Of a stretch of DNA of 44,149 nucleotides, positions 22,501 through 33,418 are shown piece after piece; the stretch's first letter is position 1, and every line of letters starts with the position of its first letter. The stretch is from Welwitschia mirabilis (Eukaryota; Gnetophyta; Gnetopsida; Welwitschiales): the NCBI GenBank assembly GCA_051453625.1, contig JBOZIK010000001.1, positions 68,280,181-68,324,329 of the forward strand. Reading direction: 5' to 3'. The notes under the pieces are model-generated. The model saw only the letters and a list, made by a program, of their open reading frames with translations. It did not search any database and was not told the DNA's origin. The position numbers and the translations under genes were made by a program.

Positions 22501-24149
22501 TCTTTATAACTTTGAAGATAGAGTTTAATTTTCTAGGAGTATGGAATTTATTTTTTCAAATATTTTCTAACCTTGATGTGTTATTTGCAAATAATTGATT
22601 AAAACTTTTTAAAAATGACATCATTTCTATACTTAAACATTTTTACTTAATTAATTTTTCTATGTTGATCATTTTTTATTAACATTTAGGAGACTAGTAA
22701 AACTCTAGTTGGGGTGTGTATTTGCATGCAAAAATTAACATTCTAAGTAATTATAATTAATCAATTTTGCATATGGAAAGATACTAAATTTATCGATTCA
22801 TTGTAAAGTGGTGTCTTTTGCCTTTTTTATTAAGCTTCATGTAATTATGAACTTTTCTATAACATTCTTAAGTTTAATACTACCTTTTTAAAAACATTTT
22901 ATAAAGTGAAGCATTTCTAATATAAAACGCTGGTGTTGTCATCAAGGACCACTAATGCTATTAGTCTTTTATTGAAAAAGGTATCAAAATTCACATTTCT
23001 ACATTCTTTTAGGGAGTTCATCAAATTATACTTATGGGCTAAGTTAGATGTTGATTTAGAATAAATCTTCAAATGTGATGACACATGGTATAAGTGTAAA
23101 ATAACACATTGTACTAACATGTGGTAATAACGAGGATGACTACATAAATGATACATGACATGGCATTCTTGAGCATTTGCATTATTAGTCAAATAACATG
23201 TCATCACCTTGCTTACATTAGAAGATAAAGAATCCTCTTTTGAGGCTACATCCCAAAATTTATAACTTCCTTCTTAACTAACCATTCTAATGTAACCCTT
23301 CTTATATAACTATCCATCTAACACATCATGAGAAATCCTTCCAAGCCTTCCCTCATGTATAAAAGGGCCTTGAACCCTGATTGTAATGAATCTTTTATTT
23401 GGCTAAACATGATGGAAATACCTAGAGTGCTAAGATGCCATGACATTCTAATCACCTTATTTGGGAGTAGATTTATTTCAAGGCTAGTAAAATTGACATT
23501 TGCACTATTAATACACATATATTTAGTATTAGAAATTTTTATATGAGGGTAATTTTCAAGTAGTTATTCATTATTTCATTGTTAATACACATTAAATTAG
23601 TATTAGCAATCTTTAGATGAAACTACTTTATTGTCAAATTCTTTTATTACTAAGGGAATTGTTTGAAGTTACTTCTGTGATTTTGTAGTTGCTATTATTT
23701 GATGGATTTTTGCATAATTATTCATTCATTTCTGGCTTATGAAGGGCTATGAAGGATCAAAGGGATTAAATAACTCATCAACACTTATGTGATGGAAGAG
23801 ATTATGGCTCCATGTATGAGCCTTAAAGACTTGATGATTTTAGCTATGTTTCAGAAATACAGAAGTTATTAGAAGAAGGTAGAGCATTAGATAAACTAGT
23901 TAGACATTTGGAGTACTTTTGTTCCCTTACATTATTAATTAAAGATTGCTTTAAATCTTAACTTCTACTTTTTTTTGGTTTGAGTTTTATTATAAGTTAA
24001 AATTAATTATGTTACTTCTGTTAAGTTACTACATGTATATTCCTATGGAAGAATGATACTAAGTTTTAAGTCAGTTTATATCAATTCACTACTATATATA
24101 AATAAGACACTACCACCGTATTATAGTTTGTTGTAATATTAATAAAAAG
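19591..24149. other. AT-rich intergenic DNA, no gene seen
   Basis: No coding remnant that I recognise. Open stretches at 22341-22598, 22917-23207 (minus) and the overlapping pair at 23318-23546 lack motifs. A TATA-like TATAAAAG at 23358-23365 followed by GGCCTTGAACC resembles an LTR promoter, and CTATATACAG followed by AGATCTTTTCCTC on the minus strand near 21290-21310 is another, but no paired LTRs or PBS confirm either. Simple ACTT/ATTT sequence lies near 21740-21765. Confidence 0.45.
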
Positions 24150-24473
24150 NNNNNNNNNNNNNNNNNNNNNNNNNNNNNNNNNNNNNNNNNNNNNNNNNNN
24201 NNNNNNNNNNNNNNNNNNNNNNNNNNNNNNNNNNNNNNNNNNNNNNNNNNNNNNNNNNNNNNNNNNNNNNNNNNNNNNNNNNNNNNNNNNNNNNNNNNNN
24301 NNNNNNNNNNNNNNNNNNNNNNNNNNNNNNNNNNNNNNNNNNNNNNNNNNNNNNNNNNNNNNNNNNNNNNNNNNNNNNNNNNNNNNNNNNNNNNNNNNNN
24401 NNNNNNNNNNNNNNNNNNNNNNNNNNNNNNNNNNNNNNNNNNNNNNNNNNNNNNNNNNNNNNNNNNNNNNNNN
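24150..24473. other. assembly gap (324 N)
   Basis: Run of N, not a round number, so possibly an estimated size. Confidence 0.99.
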
Positions 24474-24977
24474 CTAAAATACATTTTAGACACTTCTATT
24501 AATAGTGTCCAAATCTAATAATAAAACATAGTACATGTCTTAATTACCATGCTTAAACTTATTTAATAGTTTTATCTATGTAATGATGGAGATAATACTT
24601 GATATCAATTATGTTATGAATTTACTTAAAACATTCATACGAAATCCTCATAAGATACAATAGGAAGCAATTTAATGGCTTTTTATATATTTGAAGGAAC
24701 TTCCAAACTATTTATCTACTATCAAAAATTTAAAAAAATGATTATCAGTTGTTGGGGTTTAGATTTTATAGGGGTTTTAGACTAAAAAGTTTAAATTAAA
24801 TTAAGTATTTATAATGGTAAGAGGATATACTTTGTAAAAATCAAATACATAACCATTAAGGGTACTTTTAACCATCAAATTAAAGTTCTATAACATCCAT
24901 TTTTTTTAAAACCTAAAAACTATGAATGTTACTCAAATACTTATATGTAACATTCGATAGAAAAGATGTCAAAGCTA

Positions 24978-24990
24978 GCTTTAATACCAA
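24978..24990 (-). promoter_or_regulatory. retrotransposon primer-binding site, minus strand
   Basis: Plus strand GCTTTAATACCAA is the reverse complement of TTGGTATTAAAGC, two changes from TTGGTATCAGAGC. Immediately right is AATGTAAAGTCC, i.e. an LTR ending ...GGACTTTACA on the minus strand, the same ending style as the gypsy LTR at 32662. Confidence 0.55.
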
Positions 24991-24992
24991 AA

Positions 24993-25436
24993 TGTAAAGT
25001 CCATTATTTTAAACCAAAGACTTTAAAATGTTGAGTCTATTAATGCATAACTATAAGTTAAGGAAAAACAAAAGAAATTAAAAAATTTAAATCAATTTAT
25101 AGTCTTAAAACTATAATAGTATAAAAACAAAGTAATTAAGCTTAAAATCATAAAAAATAAATTAGTAGCTAAGAATACAAAGCGACATTAAAAATATGAA
25201 GGAAAGATGTGTTCATGGTAATAATCCTAAAGATATAATGCTATAAGTTTACTACAAATAAATAACTACCAATTTTTTTAGTGAGTAAAAGTTATAAAAA
25301 AAATCTATGAATCTTTTTATGGTAGCTGCAAGTCTTCACCAACTAAAACAAGTTAAGAATCCATACTTTAGGTAGAAAAAGTATCAGAGGGGGTGAAATC
25401 GCTAGAATATTAAATGCAAAATTAGAAGACCTATGT
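24993..25436 (-). repeat. probable LTR fragment of a minus-strand element
   Basis: The left edge follows from the PBS at 24978-24990. The right edge is set only by the start of the Athila-like LTR piece near 25437 and may be wrong. AT-rich, no coding content. Confidence 0.3.
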
Positions 25437-25953
25437 TGTAGCATATATTTGTATAAGATTTTACATTCAAAGAGATCCTATCATTTATAATCAAAATAGA
25501 TAGCTTAAATAATACATCACACTAGTATAAATGGGAGTAGACCTAAAATGTTGTATCTCATTGAAGTCTATGANNNNNNNNNNNNNNNNNNNNNNNNNNN
25601 NNNNNNNNNNNNNNNNNNNNNNNNNNNNNNNNNNNNNNNNNNNNNNNNNNNNNNNNNNNNNNNNNNNNNNNNNATAGCTTAAATAATACATCACACTAGT
25701 ATAAATGGGAGTAAACCTAAAATGTTGTATCTCATTGAAGTCTATGAGATGAGACTCAGGTTGCTTTGTAAATGAAACTAGGAACAAAAAATAGATAATG
25801 ATGTAATAAATAAAAGTACAATTCAAAATTCAATATGCAATTTGAACTAACATGTAATGCAAAAATAGCCATAACTCTACTTGCTTTCAGCCTTAACAAA
25901 GGCTGCCTTTGGGGAACTATGTCATCCAAGAAATTGTTATCAAATCAAGGGTA
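25437..25953 (-). repeat. LTR piece (3' side of the Athila-like element), interrupted by gap
   Basis: Matches 28690-29052 in order and orientation. A 100-N gap (25574-25673) sits inside it, and about 75-80 bp (ATACATCACACTAGTATAAATGG and flanks) is present nearly identically just before (25500-25573) and just after (25674-25749) the gap, with few differences. This is either a short tandem duplication or an assembly overlap. Confidence 0.6.
25574..25673. other. assembly gap (100 N) between near-identical repeats
   Basis: Placeholder-length gap flanked by the same ~75-bp sequence on both sides. Confidence 0.99.
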
Positions 25954-26053
25954 NNNNNNNNNNNNNNNNNNNNNNNNNNNNNNNNNNNNNNNNNNNNNNN
26001 NNNNNNNNNNNNNNNNNNNNNNNNNNNNNNNNNNNNNNNNNNNNNNNNNNNNN
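25954..26053. other. assembly gap (100 N) inside gypsy pol
   Basis: Separates the LTR piece from the protease; all RT-integrase coding sequence, if it exists, would be here. Confidence 0.99.
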
Positions 26054-26512
26054 AGCTATTGCATACAAAGCTCTGTTTAGAAGTAAAGGGTATCCGTTGT
26101 TATGCTCAACTTCTATGATAATCACATCTATGGGGTAGCAAGCCTCTTCTATTTGAATTGAAAAATCTTTAATGATGTCTATCAGTTTCTTAACTGATGT
26201 ATCTGCTAATTCTAAGACAATTTAAATAGGCTCTATTCGATCTTCCAAATCAAGTCTCTTATAAATGTGAAGTGACATAATGTTAACACTTGCTTCAATG
26301 TTAATCAAGGCTTTTCTAATCTTTTTGTTTTCCTCTGTAGTAACATTCAACGTTGCTACTCCTGGATATTTGAATTTGGATGATTTTTGTAACACTAAAT
26401 TCATGAGGGATTGGGCAAGAAAGACTTTGCTAGGATAACTCTTTTGTATTTTCTTCTTATTAGGTCTTTTCATAATTTTTAGTACCCTGGGTTTTCTTGT
26501 AAAACTTTCCAA
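26054..26512 (-). pseudogene. pol: Ty3/gypsy retropepsin-like protease domain (decayed)
   Basis: The aspartic protease that would process Gag-Pol. From ATG 26512 the minus strand reads KYPGVATLNV, then KALINIEASVNIMSLHIYKRL, the counterpart of the family's AL-DLGASVNLMP-S---LGL. The catalytic Asp-Leu-Gly is Asn-Ile-Glu, so the site is dead. After a stop (about 26221) the same frame continues with LADTSVKKLIDIIKDF, CYPIDVIIIEVEH and YPLLLNRALYAIA, matching the conserved VPLILGRPFLATA motif at the end of the Athila/Tat protease. It then enters the gap. Upstream is an acidic stretch of Glu codons (about 26677-26700). Confidence 0.8.
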
Positions 26513-26519
26513 AAAGGTA

Positions 26520-28010
26520 AGTTTATGCTCATGTTTTTCATCAAGGCTTTTAAATGATCATTGAAAATTGAATTATTGTTAAGCCTATTCATCTAAGGGG
26601 TGGTTTATTGATAATGATTTTTCTTTTTCTTTTTGCTAAGATAAGGGAAGTTGTAATCTTCTAGTATTTCAATGTCTTCTTCCTCTTCTTCTTCATCATT
26701 TCTAAAATTATTTTGGAAGGTGGAAGGTTCACATGAAGGAGGGTTTATTTCTTATTTACTTCTTGTCACAACCTTACAATCTTTTCTTAATTAATTTGGA
26801 TTTGGTAAAGGTTATGTTGCTAAAGTTTTTTGAGATCTTTGGTTTGCCAATATTATTTTTTGAAGGATGTTTACTAAGTTTTTCATGTTGGCATTTGTTC
26901 TTTCAAAGTTAGTATTTTGTCTTTTAATTTCATCCACAAGATTTGTGATTGGATCATTTGGATGTTAGTAATTGGATGAACTTAATAGGTAGTTTGAATT
27001 TTCGATTCGGTTTCTAAAAGTTTGAGAATTGCTTTGAAAATGAGTGTTTAACCTTGGTTATGCTTAATGGAAGTTTTGAGATGGTTGGTTGAAAGCAAAA
27101 ATCTCTTCTCAAATTATTTCTTTGTATATTGATAAAACAGGATAGTTTTTAGTGATATGATAATTATCTTCACACAAGTTACAAGTTTGCATAACATTTC
27201 TTTTTGGTTGTGATTTTAGCATCTAAGATCATTTCTGCACACTTCTCCAAGGTTGTTATAAAATCTTTTATGGGATTTGTAGGATTGAATTCTACCTATT
27301 TTTTTGTTTCACCTCTTTTAAGTCTTTAATGAGTTGGCCTACCATTTTATTTTCTTTAAGCATTAACCAGGTTTTGACTAACCTCTACAAATTCTTCTAA
27401 TTTTGTCTAAGCATCTTCTAATGTAAGGTTCATGAGGTTTTCACCATAAGAGAAATCTACAAGTTATTTTCTGTGGGAAGTCAATCTCCTATAAAAATGG
27501 TCTAGTTGTTCTACTCTTGAAAAGGCATTTACTGGATTAGAGTGGACTATTATAGAGAAACATTCATAAGTAGAGGTGTAATCTTCATTTGGTTTTTGTT
27601 GGAAGTTTGTTACCTCTTTTTTTTATTTTCTCATAGTTTCTTTATTCATAAATCTCTTTACAAAGATTTAATGGAATTAATCCCATGTTTTTAATATTTT
27701 GTAGGGTATAGTTTTTAGCTAAAGTTTTGCCCCACTCTTTAATGTCATGGGAAAGATTACTATATATGTTCTATCTGTTATTTTTTTCTTTCCATTTCCC
27801 TAGGTGAGGATAAGTTGTTCAATGTATCCAATGTGTTGAAGGTGATTCTAATCATCTTCTCCACTAAAGACATCATCTCCTGGGGCTAGGTCAAAAGGTG
27901 TTTGAATTTCATTTTTCTTGTTCACTAATAATTCCCTCAGGGTAATGTTTGCATTAGGGGTAGAATGTCCTACAACTTGTTTTTTTCTTACAGGAGGCAC
28001 TCGACATTGT
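26520..28010 (-). pseudogene. gag: Ty3/gypsy gag, Athila/Tat-like (decayed)
   Basis: The particle protein of the same element. The minus strand shows, across several frames, IKSWAKTLAKNY-like and NMGLIPLNL words at about 27660-27740, then HSNPVNAFSRVEQLDHFYRR and NLMNLTLEDAQ wording (27410-27560), which parallels the family pattern in which a 'FY-GL' segment precedes 'GGSLMNKT-EEA'. A zinc knuckle C-NL-C-x4-H-x4 follows at 27139-27183, with its last Cys replaced by Tyr. Numerous stops and shifts make it non-functional. Identification rests on motif order, not on a computed alignment. Confidence 0.7.
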
Positions 28011-28673
28011 GAATTGATTCTCTCCTTCTATAAGGTTTTCATTAAGAAAATTTAACTTAGAAAAATAAATTTACAAAGAGGTTTGAGTACACCTGGAGAT
28101 TGCTTTTTCGATTCATTTTCTATATTTACTAGTCTTTCTTTGATGTCCTTTTCTATTAGCAGCTTTTTTCTCAGATATCTCTTCTCTATGTTAACCATAT
28201 TACAACATCCTATAAATGGCAAATAATAGAAAATAAATAAAAAATAACAGGCCATTATTCTATTTGTCATGGAGACGACAGAAGGGACGACACACAAAGA
28301 ACCCCAAAAAATAAAAATAGAACCGAAATCGAAAACAGAAAGTAGAAAACATAGAAAATAGGACTGTCATCTACCTAGTCATCTAGATTTCATAGGAGAT
28401 GATAGAAACTAATTTATTTTATTAAAATCACAATCCAAAAGTAAAATTAAAAACAAAAATAGAACACTGTCATTCTAACTATCATGGGAGATAATAGAGA
28501 GGAAGACCACTCTTTTTTTTATAGAAAACTGAATCTGAAAATTCAAAACTAAAAAACAGTACACAGAAAACCTACATCTCCTAATAAAATACAATGCCAC
28601 ATAGATAAATAACTAAATAAAGGTCTTATATACTCATCTAAATAACGACAACCCCTATACTCCTCGATAGCTT

Positions 28674-28689
28674 TCCCCGACAATGATGC
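28674..28689 (-). promoter_or_regulatory. degenerate Athila-type primer-binding site
   Basis: The minus strand reads GCATCATTGTCGGGGA. Against the Athila/Tat-type PBS (TGGCGCCGTTGCCGGGGA) nearly all mismatches are C-T or G-A transitions. The LTR terminus (TGATTT on plus) follows at 28690. Confidence 0.6.
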
Positions 28690-29052
28690 TGATTTATTGT
28701 GGTGTGTATTTATACAAGTTTTTACATTCAAAGAGATCTTATTATTTATAACTAAAATAGATATCTTACACAATACATCACACTAGTATGAGTTGGGAGT
28801 AGACCCAAAATGTTGTATCTCATTTTGAAGTCTATGAGATGAGACTCGGGTTGCTTTGCAAAATGATATAGGAACTAAAAATAAACAAGAAATGCAAGAA
28901 ATAAAGATACAATGCAAGATGCAAGATGAAATCTAAACTAACATGCAATACAAAAATAATCCTAACTTTACTTGCTTTCATCCTTAACAAAGGCTACCCT
29001 TGATGATCTATGTCATCCAAGAAATTATCACCAGATCAAGGGTAATCATAAA
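28690..29052 (-). repeat. 5' LTR (partial) of the Athila-like element
   Basis: The left edge is fixed by the PBS. The matched part extends to the sequence equivalent to the gap edge of the other LTR (AAATCAAGGGTA). It probably continues to the right, perhaps to about 29.76 kb, but the partner copy is missing there so I cannot set the end. Confidence 0.6.
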
Positions 29053-30385
29053 CAATAAGGGTAATCAGAAAACCTAAGATGCAAACATGAAAATAAAATC
29101 AAGTTTTATATTAAAAGAGTAACAACATCTATGTTACAAAATAGTTGGGTCTCATGAAAGATGCATAGCCCTTCATAAAGTGCATGTCATTTTGCTACAC
29201 ACGTAGATGGATCTACCACCCTTCAATCTCCTATCACAAATATTTTTGGTGCAACAAAGATGAGAAGGGGAGTGGAGTGAAAACTTATTTATAAGAAAAT
29301 ATAGTAGAATAGGATAAACGATAGGTGTAGAAAGATATGCTCCTTTACAACTCAGAAATAGATAAAACAGTCAAGGATAGCTATCAGAGTTGATTACATG
29401 TTAGTGTCATTTGGACAATAGTACAGACGATAGTGGGGAAGACAGTACATTAGAAAATATTTTTAAAATGATGACTCAGTAGTTCACATCAGTAGTCATT
29501 GTCCTATCTGTCATGTGGATGAGGAGGGAATGACAGTCTTCTTTGATCATTTCCTTAAAGAGAATTTAGCATTTTTGTTATTAATCCTTTTTTAAATCTC
29601 TGTTCATCATAAAGTGCCTTTAATACATCAAATTTGGATAAGAATTGCACTTTTTCAAGATTTCCTCTTGTATCTCTAAAATCCTTGGAATTGCACCTAA
29701 ACTTGTATAAAAGTCCTGCAAAACAACTCATAAAACCTCATCAAATAACTGTAAACTAGCAATGTAATAACCTATAGGATATATACATGGGAATTCCCCT
29801 TCGAAATTAGCATAAGATCCTCATCTAGAATTACATCCTTGAGTCCATTAAAAGATGGTGCAACTCTTAGAAGAATAATGTTTTCTCATCAAAAGCAAAG
29901 ATCATTCTCATAAACTCTTACTTAATTTCTTCTTTCCATTGCATAGCTTATGTTATTACCCCCTTTAGAAATATTATCCAAAAAATCAATAGGATCTTAA
30001 AGAAGTTCATATGATCAGGAGGTGAATATTATTATCAAATTCATCTCTGCAAATAAAAGACTATAGCCCACCCAAGAAAATTAGGGAATTAGGGGATTCA
30101 AAAATCAGAGGACTGTATCCTTACTACAATTTATAGGATCTTAAAAAGACTACATGAAAGAGGATAACCCTGGTGGAACTTAAACAATTACAAATATAGA
30201 AATTGGATCATTGATCATGGAGAGTCTTACCTAAGGAACAAAGCTTGACAATAACTTCTAGAATTAAAAATCTATCTGTTTGATTCAACCAAACATATTC
30301 TTTTAAAGAAATATGAGAAAGATGACTCATATAAGAAATATTAAAAGGGTTAAATTCCAGAAAAAATTAAAGTCTTTTATTGGTT
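29053..30385. other. unassigned sequence, no gene seen
   Basis: Probably begins with the rest of the Athila-like LTR. It contains GTCATC/GATGAC-type words (29400-29540, for example TGTCATGTGGATGAGG). I recognise no reading frame or PBS in 29760-30385. A C-rich run lies just downstream, inside the next element (30774-30786). Confidence 0.4.
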
Positions 30386-32662
30386 AAAGGACCACCTATT
30401 TCATCCACATTTTTACTTTTCTTATAAAATTTTCAAGCATTATGTTTAATGAAATATTTAGAAAATATTGAATTATTTAAAACCTCCAATTGTTATAAAT
30501 ATTATGTTTTTGATATGTAGTATTATTAAATTGTAGTATGAGTACCTTTGATTAAATATTAACAGACAATTTTCAAATGTTCTTGTATGGAAATGATTTT
30601 TTATTTACTTATGCACTTTTTAAAAATTATGCTTGATTAAATGTATATTATGGAGACATGTTATTTATCCTTTTTTCTCATTATTAAATGTAAATCATTA
30701 TTTTTATTTATATCATTAAAAGCACCTGGTGGCTAGGTAATATTTTATAAGACATTATGAAATCTTCCCTACCCCTTCCCCCCCTCCAAACAATTGCTTC
30801 ATGTTATGTCCTTTCATATCCTTAAGTTTTATCATCTTATGCATGATCTATCACTTTAAATAGAGTGCTTCCTTCCTCAAATATAGTTAATTTTTCCAAA
30901 AATAATCTTGCCTTGAAATCTTAGAATCTTAGGAGGCTTATGAGCTCTAAAAACTTGGAATGTCTTTGAATAATAAACATACGAGTATGGTTCTATACTT
31001 TTATATTTTCTTGATGGTCCTTTCTTATGCATTTTGTTATTGAGATCAATGTGTATATATTATTATAAGTTGAATGTTAAGTTATGCATTGGTTGAATAA
31101 GATAAACTCTATGTTGATATATGTATCATCTCCATTTACCCTTTTTCTTGATATCTTGACATTATCTTTCTTAGTATGAGATGATAATTCATGATTAATC
31201 CTTATCATATTCACCTTATCATTGTGCTATTAAAATCTATGGTTTGAGGTGATATGTTATGGTTAAACTTATCTTAGTTTCTTGACATTATTTTATTTGA
31301 ACTTATGGATTTTCATAAATCTTCGAATGAGTTTGTGGGCTTCATAAATCACTGAATGAGGTAGTAAAGTGACTAAGATATTTTTATATATTTAATATTT
31401 TCATTCATAACCATAAGATAGCCTCTGTTTTATACCTTGATTCTCTTAAAGTCTTGAATTTTTTTTCTTGTCTTAACTCTTAAAGATTCTTATCAAATTC
31501 CCTATTATTACCTAGACTATACTGGGAACTATAAGATTTTCATAATTTTCATCCTATACTTTTGTGTGACAGGTGAAAAGTTTGAAGCTTAATTGTTGAA
31601 GTTGACATAAGAATTAAAAGGTATATTGGCCCTATATTTATGAAAAGTTTTTTGATAATTTGTGATCATTATTATCTCAATTACTTAGAGCTATGTACAT
31701 GTTTCCTATTAATTGTCATGAGAGATAAATTTCTTTATTTCTATATGTATGGTTTGCAGTATGTAAAGTTCACTCTAATAAATTATGTTATGTGATTGAT
31801 GAATATTTCTCTTAAAATTTCTAGCAATAAATTTTGATTATTTGAGATCATATTTTTAACTATTATTTAATGGAATTTCTGAAAATATTGAATCCTTTAA
31901 GCATGTATTTATTTGCATTGTTTGAAATGCCTATTTAAAATTCTGAATTTTTGGAATCTTTTTGGTAATTATGATTTGTCATATCAATTTCATGTTATAT
32001 TTGCAATATGAAAAATTATCTTGAAAATCCCTTGTCATGTGGAGTTTTTAGAAGAATATTTCTTGGATGTTATGTTTATTTATTTTTAATAAATTCCTTT
32101 TAATGGACATCTAATTTTCCCTCCTTCCCTAAAGATTTAAACCCATGTAAATAGAGCTAATTCAACCCTCTTCAAATCAATTTAATGTTATAGAGTTAGG
32201 AGTTCTCTTTAATTAATTTAATGTCATAAAATTTGTTCATAAGAAAATCCTTTTTAATTTAATTTATATGATGAAGTAATTTTATGAGAGAAGAGGGAAA
32301 ATTTATTGCACATGAATGGTTAGTGCTCACGATAAGACTTAAGCTGCCAACCACTCCCTTCTCAATAATAGTAAATATAGAACAACTAAGGCATCATGGA
32401 TGAGAGAACCACCATAAAGAGAGCCATTATTAAAGTAAGTTACAAATTATTGAGATGCACATTATAGAGATTAAATTTTCTATTAATAATATAGATAGTT
32501 TTTAATTAATCCTTTTGATAGAGGGGAATAATGAGGATTTTATCCTTTGCTAAAAAAGTAACATTTGTAAGTTTAGAAAAAGAAAAACAAGCATTACATT
32601 TTGGTATCTAAGCATCAAAGCAAGTTTTGAATTTTTCAACATAAGAAATTCGAGGTTTTACA
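30386..32662 (+). repeat. 5' LTR of the gypsy element
   Basis: Colinear with 35486-37458 and 37559-38662: for example CCTCCAATTGTTATAAATAT, GAGATCAATGTGTATATAT, TTTTGTGTGACAGGTGAAAA and the ending ...TTTTACA. The 5' edge is uncertain by some tens of bases because the partner start (TGAAAAATTTCACATTC at 35486) does not align cleanly there. Confidence 0.75.
32602..32613 (+). promoter_or_regulatory. PBS-like motif inside the LTR end
   Basis: TGGTATCTAAGC, 10 of 12 against TGGTATCAGAGC, 64 nt upstream of the PBS proper. The 3' LTR has TGATATTAGAGC at 38602-38613; the two copies together give the exact consensus, so the motif was intact in the common ancestor. Confidence 0.55.
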
Positions 32663-32665
32663 TTT

Positions 32666-32677
32666 TAGTATCATATC
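32666..32677 (+). promoter_or_regulatory. primer-binding site of the gypsy element (degenerate)
   Basis: TAGTATCATATC, 9 of 12 against TGGTATCAGAGC, three bases after the LTR end (CA at 32662) and followed by CTAGGTTGTGATTTC. The 3' LTR is followed instead by unrelated CCATCATAGAG, which confirms the LTR boundary. Confidence 0.6.
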
Positions 32678-33172
32678 CTAGGTTGTGATTTCACAAAGTG
32701 TATCTATTGTAAAGTCATATCAACATTAGAGCATGGGTTAATGATTTCACTAGGCATAAGTATTATTAGAACTTAGATTGCAATTCCAGTTGGGTTAACT
32801 TTATTAAAGTTGAAAGATTTAACATAGAAATTTAGATTAATTCCTATTGATTTAACATGGCCCTAAGAAGAGTATTTATCTAACCAACTAAACTTACAAG
32901 TTTAATATATTTGGTTAGTAACTTAGTAGGTGAACTTATGAGCAAGCAATGAGTGGGAAGATAGAAACTCTATGATGGTGTAAGTTAAGAGGATGATACC
33001 TCTAACTCTCTAAGGTATCAACAACATAACACATGTGGAAGCATGATTGAATTATGTATAAAACAAATTAAAATTATTCAACTTCACTATTTATCAACTT
33101 GTTGAAAGAGTAAATTTACGATAAAATGTTGAAATATGATGAAATGCAAAGAGTTTATGATCATTATTTTTA

Positions 33173-33418
33173 ATGTTTATTAAATGGGAAGGATTTAAAA
33201 AAGGATACAGAGGTAGTTACATTGTAAAAATGTTCATAAATGTGAAGGCCAACAATTTCTATAATCTTTTAAGTAGGTATGAAGAAGTAAAATTCGGAAG
33301 ATTTATGACTAGTCTACATCTAGTAATTAGAGATCAAGTAAAATTATTTCAACTAAAGACAATTGTAGAAGTCATAGAGAAGGCTAGAAATAGTGAAGAA
33401 TTATGTGTTATGAATTAA
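33173..33418 (+). pseudogene. gag: Ty3/gypsy gag fragment (retrotransposon gag domain)
   Basis: An open 81-codon stretch with FYNLLSRYEEV, KFGRFMTSLHLVIRDQVKLF and IVEVIEKARNSEE. This matches the Gag pattern 'F--LS-Y----  -RF--GL-P-IR-QV-LF---  --EV-E-A---EE' of plant gypsy elements. The upstream half of the domain is poorly preserved (33070-33172), and the downstream protease and RT are not visible. Not functional as it stands. Confidence 0.65.

Larger units (their letters stand above)
25437..29052 (-). mobile_element. minus-strand Ty3/gypsy element, Athila/Tat-like, incomplete
   Basis: Read on the minus strand the order is LTR (from 28690 rightward), PBS (28674-28689), leader, gag (~28010-26520), protease (26512-26054), a 100-N gap, and then a second LTR copy (25953-25437). 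RT, RNase H and integrase are not present; they were deleted or lie in the gap. The two LTR pieces share long stretches such as CATTCAAAGAGATC and ATACATCACACTAGTAT. The outer edge of the right LTR is not resolved, so the element probably extends beyond 29052. Confidence 0.7.

Noticed and set aside
22917-23207. 96-codon minus-strand ORF rich in Cys/His/Tyr
   Set aside because: Cys and His do not form a regular zinc-binding spacing, and I recognise no domain; not enough to call a gene.
23318-23546. Overlapping ORFs on both strands
   Set aside because: Mutual shadows with no motif; the stretch fits better as a possible LTR promoter region (TATAAAAG at 23358).
24110-24493. ORF reported across the 324-N gap
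   Set aside because: Almost all of it is N; the ends are a few chance codons.
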